From the NCBI GenBank assembly GCA_004014935.1, contig CP025324.1, forward strand, positions 1,054,001 through 1,118,000: a DNA stretch of 64,000 nucleotides, read 5' to 3'. Origin of the DNA: Saccharomycopsis malanga (taxonomy: Eukaryota; Ascomycota; Saccharomycetes; Ascoideales; Saccharomycopsidaceae). Shown one piece after another: positions 49,637-60,414 of the stretch (the stretch's first letter is position 1; each line of letters opens with the position of its first letter). The notes under the pieces are model-generated. The model was not told the DNA's origin and made no database searches. It saw only the letters and a program-made list of their open reading frames with translations. A program made the translations under genes and the position numbers.

Positions 49637-49770
49637 TTACTAAGCGGTGGCTAATTAATGGGTGAAAGTTACTAAGCGGATGGTCATCAATTAGTGAAAA
49701 TTACTAAGCGGAGGCTAATTAATAGACGGAAATTACTAAGCGGATGGTCATCAATAGGTGAAAATTACTA
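49637..49770. repeat. exact-period 32-bp tandem array upstream of MIP1
   Basis: TTACTAAGCGG begins at 49637, 49669, 49701 and 49733, and a partial TTACTA at 49765: a spacing of exactly 32 bp. Units alternate between two types, one with GGCTAATTAAT and one with ATGGTCATCAAT, so the higher-order period is 64 bp. It ends 87 bp upstream of the MIP1 ATG on the opposite strand and probably lies in its promoter. Confidence 0.92.
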
Positions 49771-50082
49771 TGGGCGTCCACTGGACTGGTATTTTCAACT
49801 AGTATTAGTGAGAATAACTTCAACTTACTTGTTTACTGGTTGAAAAGTAACAAAAAAGCATTGAATAAACTTTGCAAGTAGTATATAAGAAATGTACATA
49901 GTGAATGAGGCTGCTTTAAGTAGTGATATTGACTACAAGTGTTAAAACAACTATGAGAATTACTATTGAATGGTCAATATGATAGACTGACTCTCTATAT
50001 ACTCTATAGCGCCAATGAGTAATTGAATGTAGAAATAATTGTGTAAATCCGATCAAATGAATAATTATAATATATAACAAGA

Positions 50083-50428
50083 CTGGCCGTATGGCTGAGT
50101 GGCCAGTGCTCTCGGATAAGAGAAAAAAGACCTGACAGGATAGTTAATTGGCCAGTACGTAACAGGAACACGGGTTTGATTCCCAAGAAGAACAATTTTA
50201 CTCCCTTCTTTTTATGATGCTGAATGTGATTTCACAGGGAAGCGCAACTGTCTGAAACACGCCAATAGTGCTTACCTTCAGCCTATTGGGCGAGAAGATT
50301 AGATTATGGTCAGATTATGATCCACAGGACATTATTGGGTTTTCCCCATTGGGTTTTACCAAGTCCCATTAGACATAGCGTGTATATGCGAAACTTATGT
50401 CTATTGGGCTCGAAATGATATTATCATT
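50083..50428 (+). mobile_element. SINE-like copy S13, full length with head duplication
   Basis: Head TGGCTGAGTGGCCAGTGCTC with CTCTCGGATAAGAG, then GACCTGACAGGATAGTTAAT and a second partial head, and B-box GGGTTTGATTCCC at about 50174. The body has CAACTGTCTGAAACACG and CCATTGGGTTTTACCAAGTC. The 3' end is TATTGGGCTCGAAATGATA with a short ATT tail. Confidence 0.88.
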
Positions 50429-50552
50429 GTAAAGGACATGCTACAGCATAATTGTAAAATAGGTGTAATATATTCGTAGATCGCGAACACGATTCTGTCA
50501 TTAAGGTATAAAATGTGAGTGAATAGGTAAATTGATGCAAAATGTAGTTGAT

Positions 50553-52514
50553 TTAAATCACCTCAACAGGTCTGTTGAGGCTAGGATGGGAAACAGCTTC
50601 GTCATAAGAAGGCAACGACTCGTGACGAGGAGCCAAGTCCATAATATCAGCCAAAGTGTAGTTTAAGTCTCTATTGACATAGTGTGCGTCAATGATATTC
50701 GAGATTCCACTGAGGATTTTCACATGAGCCCCACACGACACCAGGAGGAGGTCTTTGACTATGGGGTCAGAATGTTTGCTAGCAAAAAGGTTCGCTTTTT
50801 TAAACATTGAAAACGGAGTGTTATCTGAAGGAGAATGAAGAAGTATTGGAGGAGATTCCAATTCTTGAGAGGAACGTCTGCTGGAATCGCTTCCGGAATC
50901 TGAGGATACAAGAGAAGGACATTCGGAGGTAGATTTAGTAGCTAAACAGTATGGATAATCAGAATCCAATAAGCTAGAGAACTCTCCTGAAACTAAGAAT
51001 TTGTAATCTCTTTTGATATTGCAAGATTTGAACGATGGGCAAATGTCTTGAGGAATAATAATTCCATTGCCATTGGCATTAACAGAGTGGTTGACAAATG
51101 AGTCCATTGAGATCTCATACTCGTATACCGGTTTGTGAGTAACATTCGATATTCTGTCATAATTTATTGTGAATCCGGTAGGGGCTGGAACAGTTCTTGT
51201 TTTGATATCATCACGGTTTATAGTTTGAAGCAAAATCTCATGATTTAGCCAGTCCTCCGACTTAAAGAGATTGATTTTTCGGGAAAAGGAATCTGAAAGA
51301 AATTCCGGACTAGACACTCGGTTGAACCGCAGGTTGGAAGCAGTGGAATCAGTCTGGTTTGTAAGCTTTGTAGTTTCCACGATATCGATTTGCAAGTTTT
51401 GCAAGACCAAGGCAGCTATACGGTGAGTCAGCGAAATTGTCATGATGGAGTTTGGGTCTTGAGGAGAAACGAGAAATAGTCTAAAGTTTGGGGTTGTTGA
51501 AGGCGTGAGATATTCGCTGTCATAGAAACGGAGTTCCAAATACATTGGCAGGTTTGAAAAGCGAGCAAACTTGTGAGAAACGACTGCTTTTCTTGATTTA
51601 AATGGAGAACCGAAACGGCCTTGTTTGGAAAATAGGGTTTCTTCAAGGGAAATGTCCATACAATTTTTTTTGTAGGATTCAAAAGCTGCACTGTCTCTAC
51701 TGGATACACTGAACAAGTTAGGAGATTGGTACCACATTGGCTGTTCAGAGTGTCTATCACGGTTGCAAACATCCACCGAGCTTTCTCTAGGAATGAAAGT
51801 TATTTCATGGTAGCCAGCAGACGAGCTTTTGGACTTTGCAGAAGCTCCAACTGCCACCTTGAGGAAATATACGACGTTGTACCATCTGTCAAGAGGATGG
51901 TCTTTCTTGGAGCTACTGGCACTACTTAGAGATGGTGGGAGCTGGTAATGGAGCACATCATGGTCCATAAAAAGGTTTTTTCTGTGTTGTAGAGCAATTT
52001 TAGCATTGGTGAGACTGTCAACATGAAATGCCAGAGAGTGATTTTCGCCCAAGCAGCAGGCGGCTTCCGAGGGAATTAGGAGGCTGAATTCGTAGCAATA
52101 TTGATTTTCGGGGAGAAATTGAGCGCCCTGGTTTTTCTCGCGGGAAAATAATTTCTGGCCCACATGGACTAGTTGGTGGCATTCTATATTGAGATTGTTC
52201 TCAAGAAGACCTGGAGCGGTTTGTAAAAGAGGTCTGTCAACTTGAGGACGACGGCTTGAACGGCCCAGAGCACAGCAAAGCAGCCTGGAAATATCAATGC
52301 CAATAAACTCACCTGGCAATGCAGATCTGGTAAAGCCCTGGAAGGAGATATCAATGGACTCAATGGCCGAAGCAAAAAGTTTCTTGTGTGGGGTTAAAGT
52401 GACCACGCCTCGAAGAGTATCGAAACTAGTAAAAACATAATTATTACGAGGACCGGGCTGTAGTGTGACGGCGACTGTATAATGTTTGTTCTCAATAATA
52501 GTAAAAATAGACAT
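50553..52514 (-). CDS. arrestin-like adaptor protein with C-terminal PY-type motif
   Basis: 653 aa. The N-terminal 350 residues fit an arrestin-like beta-sandwich pair: VAVTLQPGPRNNYVFTSFDTLRGVVTL, IESIDISFQGFTRS, then FLPENQYCYEFSLLIPSE and RWYNVVYFLKVAV. These are the edge-strand and linker patterns of alpha-arrestins. LPSYDEAV (634-641) near the C-terminus is a typical binding motif for Rsp5-type WW domains. The family brings the ubiquitin ligase to plasma-membrane transporters. The tail is Ser-rich. I cannot assign a specific yeast orthologue. Its upstream region is unusually long (about 4 kb). Confidence 0.75.
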   Translation of the reverse strand: MSIFTIIENKHYTVAVTLQPGPRNNYVFTSFDTLRGVVTLTPHKKLFASAIESIDISFQGFTRSALPGEFIGIDISRLLCCALGRSSRRPQVDRPLLQTAPGLLENNLNIECHQLVHVGQKLFSREKNQGAQFLPENQYCYEFSLLIPSEAACCLGENHSLAFHVDSLTNAKIALQHRKNLFMDHDVLHYQLPPSLSSASSSKKDHPLDRWYNVVYFLKVAVGASAKSKSSSAGYHEITFIPRESSVDVCNRDRHSEQPMWYQSPNLFSVSSRDSAAFESYKKNCMDISLEETLFSKQGRFGSPFKSRKAVVSHKFARFSNLPMYLELRFYDSEYLTPSTTPNFRLFLVSPQDPNSIMTISLTHRIAALVLQNLQIDIVETTKLTNQTDSTASNLRFNRVSSPEFLSDSFSRKINLFKSEDWLNHEILLQTINRDDIKTRTVPAPTGFTINYDRISNVTHKPVYEYEISMDSFVNHSVNANGNGIIIPQDICPSFKSCNIKRDYKFLVSGEFSSLLDSDYPYCLATKSTSECPSLVSSDSGSDSSRRSSQELESPPILLHSPSDNTPFSMFKKANLFASKHSDPIVKDLLLVSCGAHVKILSGISNIIDAHYVNRDLNYTLADIMDLAPRHESLPSYDEAVSHPSLNRPVEVI

Positions 52515-52857
52515 TTTGTTGGCTTTGTTGAAAGAAGAATCAAATGCTTCTCAACTCTCAAATCTAGCAACTCACTTACATTTATATATTTACAATTTTC
52601 TACGAACATTTGATTGCTATTGACACATCTGCAGCGGAGATCTGAGTAGACTAGTTTTCTGGACAGGGGTTGACAATTGTCTTAGTATATTAAGTGACAT
52701 ATGCGTAGTCACCACTGAATTTTTGCCTTTCAATTGCCCTGTCACATTCACTTATTTATGATCGTGCGCTCAGTGTCTCGTGCTTTCATGACCATCCAAT
52801 CTCTTATCTACAACTCTCTTTACACTTATTACACTCTTGTATTGCAGCAGTTGTTCA

Positions 52858-53010
52858 GGAAAATGCCATCGGGCCTCTCATCCCCCAAGATCTCGCGGCC
52901 TCATTAGAGATCCCAGATTGCACTAGTGCACGCATTAAGCTCATCGATCCCAACAGCGATTGTCAATTTCGCCCTGGGGGAATCTCCACCGCGTTTTCCC
53001 TCTGGGCCCT
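52858..53010. promoter_or_regulatory. G+C-rich block upstream of the arrestin-like gene
   Basis: About 350-500 bp upstream of the arrestin-like ATG. Contains ATCCCCCAAG (52884) and CTGGGGGAATC (52975), inverted with respect to each other and resembling Mig1/C2H2 GGGG sites, a palindrome TGCACTAGTGCA (52919-52930), and CGCGG elements. Proposed as an upstream control region by composition and motifs only. Confidence 0.35.
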
Positions 53011-55913
53011 TTCCTAATATAGTAATGTTCTTAAGCGAACACCTATTGTTCGTGTGTACAGGGTTATACTAAGTATTCCATATTGGCAAAGAGGGTGACA
53101 GGCGAATCGCTTTAACTGAAATTTACTTGTATATAGGACTTGTGATTATTACAAATGGTATACAAATTCTTATATTAACAGGGTGAAGAATTCCATGCAA
53201 AATTACCATCATATTACGAGCATCGTTTTTATACCATTACCTACCACACACCACAGTTGTCCGTACTAAATACCAGCCAGTAGGCCTCACAGGCCCTGTA
53301 ATGATCGACAGAGTAAATGCTTTCCTCTTGTAGTAACTTGCAATTAAAAGCCAACTCCAAGCGGGCTACTAATTTCCATTCGGTTGCCATAAGCGACAGC
53401 CAGCACCACTACAGAAAGTGATATTAATATAATGTATGGGCGGTCATCAAGGCGGAAGTATAATAGTTCGTATACGTATTCTAATGCAGGTATTATTAGT
53501 AAAAAATAGAAAGCAACCTGTCGACAAATATAGTACAATTTTGATGCAAATAGGCAGGAAAAGGGCCAAATATTTTCTCAACTACCTTTCGTCCTCCCCA
53601 TACATTTGTATACAATTTTGAGGCAACCTATTCACTCATAAATAAAGGAAACACTTTGCATGTACTTGTTGCCACATTTACATATAATTACCAATCTCTT
53701 AACAGTCTCATTTCCTTAATCTCGGTTGCTATAACCCTTTGATTGACCGTTTTACAAGACTTTATGACCTTTCCACCAGACAACCAACTAGCCTCTCTCG
53801 AGGCCGCGATTATCACAGGAGACGTGCATGAAACAATGCATGTAGATGCGTCATAATGAATACTGTTATGCAGACTACTACTGCCAAAGGTATTTGGACT
53901 AGGCACACTTCAGAACAAGTTGTTGAAAATATTTGAAATGCCTTTTGTAAGGTGCTTCCGGGACAGAAATTTCCGTGTCAGATCAATTAATGGTAGCCAG
54001 GAGGACCCTTGTACTTTTATTGTGAATCGTACAATGAAGAATCAGTAAAATGGTAACGTTTCGTGGTAATAAGAATGGCTGCCTTTGACCATGTTTTGAG
54101 CTGCTGAACAATTAAAAAAGCTGTAACTTCTCTCATAAAATAAAGAAACCCCCATTTTTAGGTTTATAGCATGTATTTCAATAGCCTAGGACACCCAGTT
54201 GTTTCCTGTAGTACTGCACTTTCCTGCGCTATTAATGTTACCAGTGTATACTTATCATGAACTAATACCTCATCATTTTATCTGCCCTTACGTAGTCGGT
54301 GGACGAACATGTACGAATTAAATCGAAATTAAAATAAAGTAATAGGGCGTCATTTTAACTTTTACAGTCGATCTATATCATTTGTAGTAGTCGATTATCT
54401 AATTTTTACATATTGTACACTCTTTTTGAATGAATAGTGCTTTTTTAACGCAATAGTACTACCCACATCTTCTTTGATTCATAACATCTAAACGGATTAG
54501 TCCTGTCTAGTCTAACACCAATACGAGTGGCGTTTATGTTCCTAAAAAGCCATTGTATTTGCCAGTCTGTGATAAGAAGACAACAAGCCCAAAGAAAAGT
54601 CCTGATCATATAAAAAAGCTGCTAGATCTTATATTCTTCATTTGTTTTATTTATTCTAAGCACACTTTCTAAACAGAAACTGAGCATTTCACTTCAAATT
54701 AGAAGAAGTTTTATATTGATGAGCTTAGATATAGTATTTATATGCAGATAATTTTTCCTGTCAAAAGGAGTACTTTTTAGGCTTCAAAAAACTAGAATCA
54801 AGTGGAAAATATATTTACAATAAATATTTTAAAAAGGTATATAGAGCGAATCGAGCCAAGGTAAAGATTCAGGATTATTCTTGAAACTAGTGCTCACAAC
54901 TACTGCAACTGAGCCACTGACATAACCATTAACATGGGTCTTATGCATGCGTAGGCATGTATATTTTGCATTCTGCATACCCATATGTATGCATGTGAGC
55001 ATTTACTGTATCTCATTGCATATTTACGTGCATATCATACCATCAGGGCATTGGAGCCAGATAATGGGTCAATGTAACCCTTGCGTTTCGCAATAGTTAC
55101 TTAGTAATGTTAATTAAATACTATGGAATCCCTATAAAAGCGGGACATAAGAAAACTCAAGTCAGCCGGCCGCCAGTTTGGTATATACATATTTTATGCA
55201 TGAAGTCACCCGTTTGTGTGGGAGTCCACAACAAAAAGCCCATCAGACATATTATTAGTAATACCTGTGGAACTGCAACCGCATATGCGCCTCAACACCC
55301 GAACATTTGATTATTACCTCCTTACACCCCGTGGGTTCATGTAAATTGAGATGATATTTTAACCCAAAACTTTCAACCAGTGAAATGGTTAAGCTGAATC
55401 AGCAAATCACAAATATATAGTTGAATTTTCTGTCGAACGGCAATATTGTAAAAAATCATGCTTTTGAAAAAGATTGGGTCAGTAAGTTTACCCAGTAAAG
55501 GGATGAAGGAGTGCTAAAAAAACGCATAGGCAGTGATAAGATATTTTCCAAGCTCCAGTTTACCGATTCGCCAACTTTTAAAACTAATTGCGGCTCAAAC
55601 TTGGACGCTATTAACGTTTAAAGCCAGTTTTTTGCTTATTGAACCAAGGGTACACACTATGATTTTAATTTAAGTTTTCGCCTGTACCACGTGATTATTT
55701 GGCTGGACAGTTCCCCTAGGGTATAAGGAATCAGGGTGCTTATTTGACTTCAAAAAAGCTACATTTTAGACAGTATAGAGGCACTTTAAAGTGCATTTGT
55801 TTGCAGTAACCATGGAAATTCGTCTAGTTTATAGTATGTAGCATTTTTAAGTCACGTTTTTGGTTTCTTGGCTTGGTCAGTACTGTTCTGTTTGATCTAG
55901 CTTTCGTCAAGTA

Positions 55914-55950
55914 AGACTATTAAGATGGAAGTTTACTACCAATGACACAT
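55914..55950 (+). repeat. dispersed repeat R3, fragment c
   Basis: GACTATTAAGATGGAAGTTT followed by ACTACCAATGACACAT resembles the second block of R3 copies a (9608-9646) and b (27846-27883). Confidence 0.4.
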
Positions 55951-56543
55951 TTTGTTTTTTTTTGAACTGATTTGTTTGGTATCTTGAGGGAGAAGTGAGA
56001 TACAAGTAAAGTGGACTAAATATGGTTCTGATTTTGCTTTTTAGCTCAAAATAACCATTCACCAAGTTGAGAACCTGATAGAACAACAGGTCATTTCATT
56101 CAGTTATTGCTTTTCTATTTGACGGCTAAATATTAATATTAAATAGAGAGTAACAACTTTAATATGCAACTAAGCATAGAGAAAGTATTCAGTTTTCAAG
56201 GAAGATACATGTTCATGCAAGACAGTACATGCCCTGTCACGTGGTTTTGTTCAAAAATGTCAAAAATCCTCGAAATCGCCTGATTAACCCCTTGGTAAAA
56301 TTGGGGAGTTTTTCAAGCCTTGAAGGGAGTGCATGAGGTGGTGCATAAGCCTTGCATGGCACATGCATTGTACTTACAAGATGCATCTGCAAAGATGTTA
56401 ATTTGATAAAATGTTGATGAATAGCGGCCTATGAAAGGCTTATTTGGTTGTTCATTAATAACGCTCTATGTACTTGATTAGTTTCCTTGATTATTCAAAG
56501 AGTTTGAGTAATGCTCTATGTTCCATATTCTCAACTGTAGATG

Positions 56544-59528
56544 TCATATTGGATTATTTGCTTGGTAAGTTTTCAACAAACGAGCCAAGTGCTGTTTAAA
56601 AGGATTACTTAACTTCTCAATTTCTGAGAAATTGTTGGACTCAGGAATATCGTTTTGGGTATAATAATTTTTGGATTCGTCTAAAAAGGTTTCCACTGCA
56701 TTTGAATCGCGTGAGTCGATTTTTTGCAACATATCTAACTCTGCGTTGAATTCTTCTATGTCTGCACTATTGAAGCCAAGTTCGGTACTGTCAAAAAAGG
56801 TGACCTCATTGGCGGAATCCCAATTATTCTTTATGGGCTCTGGATTTGCAGCAGCAGCGTTTTTGTTGACTTCTGCTTTCAAGGCCTGATTTACGACCAA
56901 TTTCTTCTTTCTGGCCATGATATCGTTGATTTCTGTTTTCAATTTTGGGATATCGGCTATATTCAAGATTTGGTCCATATCCAATTTTTTAGACGAGTCG
57001 GTTTTGAAGTAGCGTAACAAACCAATTATACTGGAAATCCAAGAGACAACATTTTCAAAAAAACCTTCGGAATCGTTCAAGTAGGTTTCGTGGACAAATT
57101 CAAGCATAAAATCTTGATATTTACTGATGACTAGATATATGCTGAGGATCACCTCGTTGGCATTCATGACGTAGATGTAGTCAAACAAGTACTCTATGAG
57201 CTGGATCATGTCGTCCATGAAGCTTTGGAACACTTTGATGACGCGTTTGAACAATTTGTTTCTGGTGAAGATCTTGATAAGAGGCTCGAAAAAGATGACA
57301 AGAAAGTCTTTGAGAAAGTTGTTGAGATACGATTCGGACCAGAGTTCGGTCATGATGATTTTATCATTCTGGCGGATCAAAAGTTGGAATAATGTTTTTA
57401 AATCGTAATACAAGTTTTTCTCATGTTCTGGCTGTTTTGTTTCCAAATACGCTTGTAGCACTACTGGTCTCAATTCTTGTAAGGTTGGGTTAATACTCAA
57501 GTTGTCATCGTGTAAAATAGTAAGTATCAAGTCACTACCTTTTTTTCTCTTGTGTTTTTCTATAATACTCTTTTTAACACTATGTCTGTTTTCATTCATT
57601 GCCAAAAACAGTCTGAATGTGTCTTCGAAAACAGCGTATCTTGGATCCTGGGCTACTAGTTTTCTAGATAGCTCTGCAATCTTACTGTTGATCTCACTCA
57701 AATCGGACGAGATCACATTGTGGAATAAGACTTGGATAAGCGAGCGATGGCCAGTGTCGCTGGACCAGAATCCAGGCAAAAGCGTCGGGGGCTGGTAAAG
57801 AAAGAAATCAAGCAACTTCTTGATAATGGACAACGGGTTGGTCAACCTGAGAATCTGTTGAAGGATGGTGTATGGGAACAAGGAATGCAACTTTTTGATT
57901 TGGCCAAACACCTCGAACAGAGAAATGTCGCTGGTGCTGTTTGTGAAGAAAATACCGTATATTATGGACGCCAATTGGAATTTTATCCATTTAATGAGTG
58001 TTTTTATGATTGGCGAAAACTTGGTTATAACGCAATTGGTTTTAAACTCTTCTAGAAGAGTGCTCAAGACGTTTTTGTTCAAGTATCTCTGGTATTCCTT
58101 GATCTTTCCAGGCGGAAAGTTACTGGCTAAATATTCTGGGTTGTTGCTGTTGAATATAATGTTTTTGAATGTAGCCAATTCGTTCTTGAGCTTGAGATTG
58201 ATTAGAAAAATTTTCTTTTGGAATATAATCTGGTTTTTGTAGCTGAGAAAATCCAACTGTTTTCTATAGGTTATGTCTTGCTTCTCCTCATCCGTCAATA
58301 TGGCCATACTGACGGAGCCCTTGCAAAGAAATTCTTTCATACACAACGAGTTGGCAACCTTGGGAAGCTTGACAAGTGCCTTGAGATAATTGTTCAACAT
58401 GATTCTCAACTTTTCCCGAGGTAAGACAACATCTCCGCTTGGTTTTTCCAGCTTGTCCTTGCTATACTTGGTCAAAACATACTCAAGGGCCTCTTTATTA
58501 TCGAGCTCCTCGCCAAAAAAGGCCTCGTCGAGATGAGTCGCCGCACCATTGTCTGGCTCCTCTGCAAAAAGACTATTCATCAACGTGGCATGTTTATGTT
58601 TCTGCGGCAACTGTGGCAATGTTATTTCTGGAAAGCTTTTCTTCAAAATCACGCTCAACTTTTTGAACTCGGAATAGCTACGATATATGATGAATTCCTG
58701 TACATTGTCTTGTAGCACTTTGTATTTTACCGACACGATAAACTCATATGTCTTTACGGCCTGGCGTTTCAAGATACTGGACAACATCCCGGTGTCTTCA
58801 TTTGTCAACTTTTTGACCCCTACAATGCTCACCACATAGCCATTTACAAACTGTGGGTTTTCTAGCTCCCTGAGCAAATTGTGCTCCCCATTTTCAAGCT
58901 TCTGAAGCGAAATTTGCATGTCGTTGTAAATCTTTTTGTCCAACTCATGGCCTGTTAACTCGCTGACGTTCCCAGGGTCTTTCAGGCCGAGATAATATTG
59001 GTCCTCTTTGATTGTTGTTATACAGGAGCTGAAAAACAAGACGAACAACCTGAATATCTTCAAGTTGGCCTTCTTACGTTTTGTTAACTCGAGCCGGTCC
59101 ACCGAATTGCTGAGATTCTTGCCAAGGATATAGTTGAAGAATGGCATCATCTTGTATCTCCAAAACTTGTTATTGTTCGTATGGTCATATTGGTCCATTA
59201 CACCACTGTCGCCGTCGTCCTCGCCAGCCTCTACAAGCTCCCCCTCCATACCCCCTTCTCTGAACTTGTATTTGCGGTCAACATTCCGGAAATACGGAAA
59301 CGTCTTGACGAAATTGATATAGATAAACTTGAGCAATAAATACTGGTCATCCCACGTCCCTAGAAGATCCTCTGCCTTTTCCAACCGAGACCCATCGGAG
59401 AAAGGATACCCCAAGTTGCCGAGAAACTCCACATGGTCTTGCCACGCCCTATCAAACTCCTTCTGAAGTAGAAGTAACACCAATTGGTTCTTCAAATGAT
59501 GGTCTTGCTGAACACTTAACCCTGACAT
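56544..59528 (-). CDS. LEC1: PX-domain protein of the YPR097W/Lec1 type
   Basis: 994 aa. The N-terminal PX-associated region (about 10-180: LKNQLVLLLLQKEFDRAW, DDQYLLLKFIYINFVKTFPYFR) is followed by a PX domain at about 228-430. This has RSYSEFKKLSVILKKSFPEI (283-302) and PQLPQK (305-310), the phosphoinositide-binding core, interrupted by an insertion. A long helical region (about 440-880) follows, including NPLSIIKKLLDFFLYQPP, as in the fungal YPR097W family. Yeast Lec1 is linked to ergosterol/lipid distribution. The gene symbol rests on memory of that naming. Family call is firm, function weak. Confidence 0.88.
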   Translation of the reverse strand: MSGLSVQQDHHLKNQLVLLLLQKEFDRAWQDHVEFLGNLGYPFSDGSRLEKAEDLLGTWDDQYLLLKFIYINFVKTFPYFRNVDRKYKFREGGMEGELVEAGEDDGDSGVMDQYDHTNNNKFWRYKMMPFFNYILGKNLSNSVDRLELTKRKKANLKIFRLFVLFFSSCITTIKEDQYYLGLKDPGNVSELTGHELDKKIYNDMQISLQKLENGEHNLLRELENPQFVNGYVVSIVGVKKLTNEDTGMLSSILKRQAVKTYEFIVSVKYKVLQDNVQEFIIYRSYSEFKKLSVILKKSFPEITLPQLPQKHKHATLMNSLFAEEPDNGAATHLDEAFFGEELDNKEALEYVLTKYSKDKLEKPSGDVVLPREKLRIMLNNYLKALVKLPKVANSLCMKEFLCKGSVSMAILTDEEKQDITYRKQLDFLSYKNQIIFQKKIFLINLKLKNELATFKNIIFNSNNPEYLASNFPPGKIKEYQRYLNKNVLSTLLEEFKTNCVITKFSPIIKTLIKWIKFQLASIIYGIFFTNSTSDISLFEVFGQIKKLHSLFPYTILQQILRLTNPLSIIKKLLDFFLYQPPTLLPGFWSSDTGHRSLIQVLFHNVISSDLSEINSKIAELSRKLVAQDPRYAVFEDTFRLFLAMNENRHSVKKSIIEKHKRKKGSDLILTILHDDNLSINPTLQELRPVVLQAYLETKQPEHEKNLYYDLKTLFQLLIRQNDKIIMTELWSESYLNNFLKDFLVIFFEPLIKIFTRNKLFKRVIKVFQSFMDDMIQLIEYLFDYIYVMNANEVILSIYLVISKYQDFMLEFVHETYLNDSEGFFENVVSWISSIIGLLRYFKTDSSKKLDMDQILNIADIPKLKTEINDIMARKKKLVVNQALKAEVNKNAAAANPEPIKNNWDSANEVTFFDSTELGFNSADIEEFNAELDMLQKIDSRDSNAVETFLDESKNYYTQNDIPESNNFSEIEKLSNPFKQHLARLLKTYQANNPI

Positions 59529-59987
59529 TTTTCACCAAACAAGGCATTCAACAAGAAACCAGTCTTCACAATCCCTGTCAACACAATTCAATTTATATCA
59601 CTAGCCAAATTCAGACCTGAAGTCACCTCAAAACATTAGTTGCGCCTCTTTATTGCTTCTTCATACTCAATACTAGCCTCCTCGACCCGCCAAAATGGTA
59701 TTTCTAAATCAAGTAGTAAATGTATAAAAATTGAGATTGTTTATCATTGTACTAGATGTCAAATATGGAAAGTGTTGTAATTATAATGTAAACTAAACGT
59801 GTAGAGGGTTGAGAATTGTACAAATTTGAAAGTAGACAATGTATGACTGGTATATAAGCGATAAAATGTAATAAAAATATACCATCAAGTTATTGAATTG
59901 TAATATAATAATATTGTAATAATTATGGAAATATATTTACTGGTGTTCTAGGTAATCTTTAAATAGACGCCTATACGTAGTTTCTAT

Positions 59988-60160
59988 GAATGTGATTTCA
60001 TATACAAGTGTAACTGTCTGCAATACGACCTAGGCCAAAGTAAACGAAAGTCTAGCGCTTATTTTCAACCAATTGGATGAAAAAATTATGATCAACAAGA
60101 GATGTTTGGGTTTTAGCGAGTAAATACCAGACAAATATCTACAAAATATAAGATTTTATC
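59988..60160 (+). mobile_element. SINE-like copy S14, 5'-truncated
   Basis: Starts in the body (GAATGTGATTTCATATACAA), with AACTGTCTGCAATACGACCT, CCAAAGTAAACGAAAGTC, TTATGATCAACAAGAGATG and a diverged 3' end near 60160. The head and clear tail are absent. Confidence 0.7.
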
Positions 60161-60414
60161 ATTAACCAAGCATTATGGAAATACTTAAAATATTGAACCC
60201 ATAAATAAATATTGGCTATATCAGCTCTTTCGCCCAACTCAAGCTGATTTTCAAGCATTGACGCAAGGGTTTAAAGGCACTTCTTACGACCAAAAGGTAC
60301 TTGAGTAGCTCATTTCAATGGCGTGGTCGTTTTCACCCTATCCACTTCATCATACTTGGTGTGTCTTTCAACCCCTAGTTATAGGTTATTCACCCAGTTT
60401 ACGGGCCATAGACA

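Larger units (their letters stand above)
49551..50552. other. MIP1 upstream region and arrestin-like 3' flank
   Basis: Holds a 32-bp tandem array (49637-49770) and full-length SINE copy S13. No gene is seen. Confidence 0.7.
52515..56543. other. 4.0-kb gene-free and SINE/L-free region
   Basis: No frame worth calling and no copy of the SINE or L families. It contains a G+C-rich block (52858-53010), a TGCAT-rich cluster (54935-55005), one R3 fragment (55914-55950) and another TGCAT cluster (56325-56400). It may be the regulatory region of the arrestin-like gene, a locus for unrecognised noncoding RNA, or a centromere/origin candidate. None of these is shown by the sequence. Confidence 0.6.

Noticed and set aside
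49637-49770. CRISPR-like array
   Set aside because: Repeat and spacer are not separable: the whole 32-bp unit repeats with two alternating types. Eukaryotic context; it is a tandem repeat.
53344-53538. 64-codon frame with two hydrophobic stretches
   Set aside because: Short, isolated, AT-driven composition. Kept only as part of the gene-free region.
52515-56543. Centromere
   Set aside because: Nothing in the sequence (no large inverted repeat, no strong AT bias by eye) proves it. Left as one possible explanation of a gene-free stretch.
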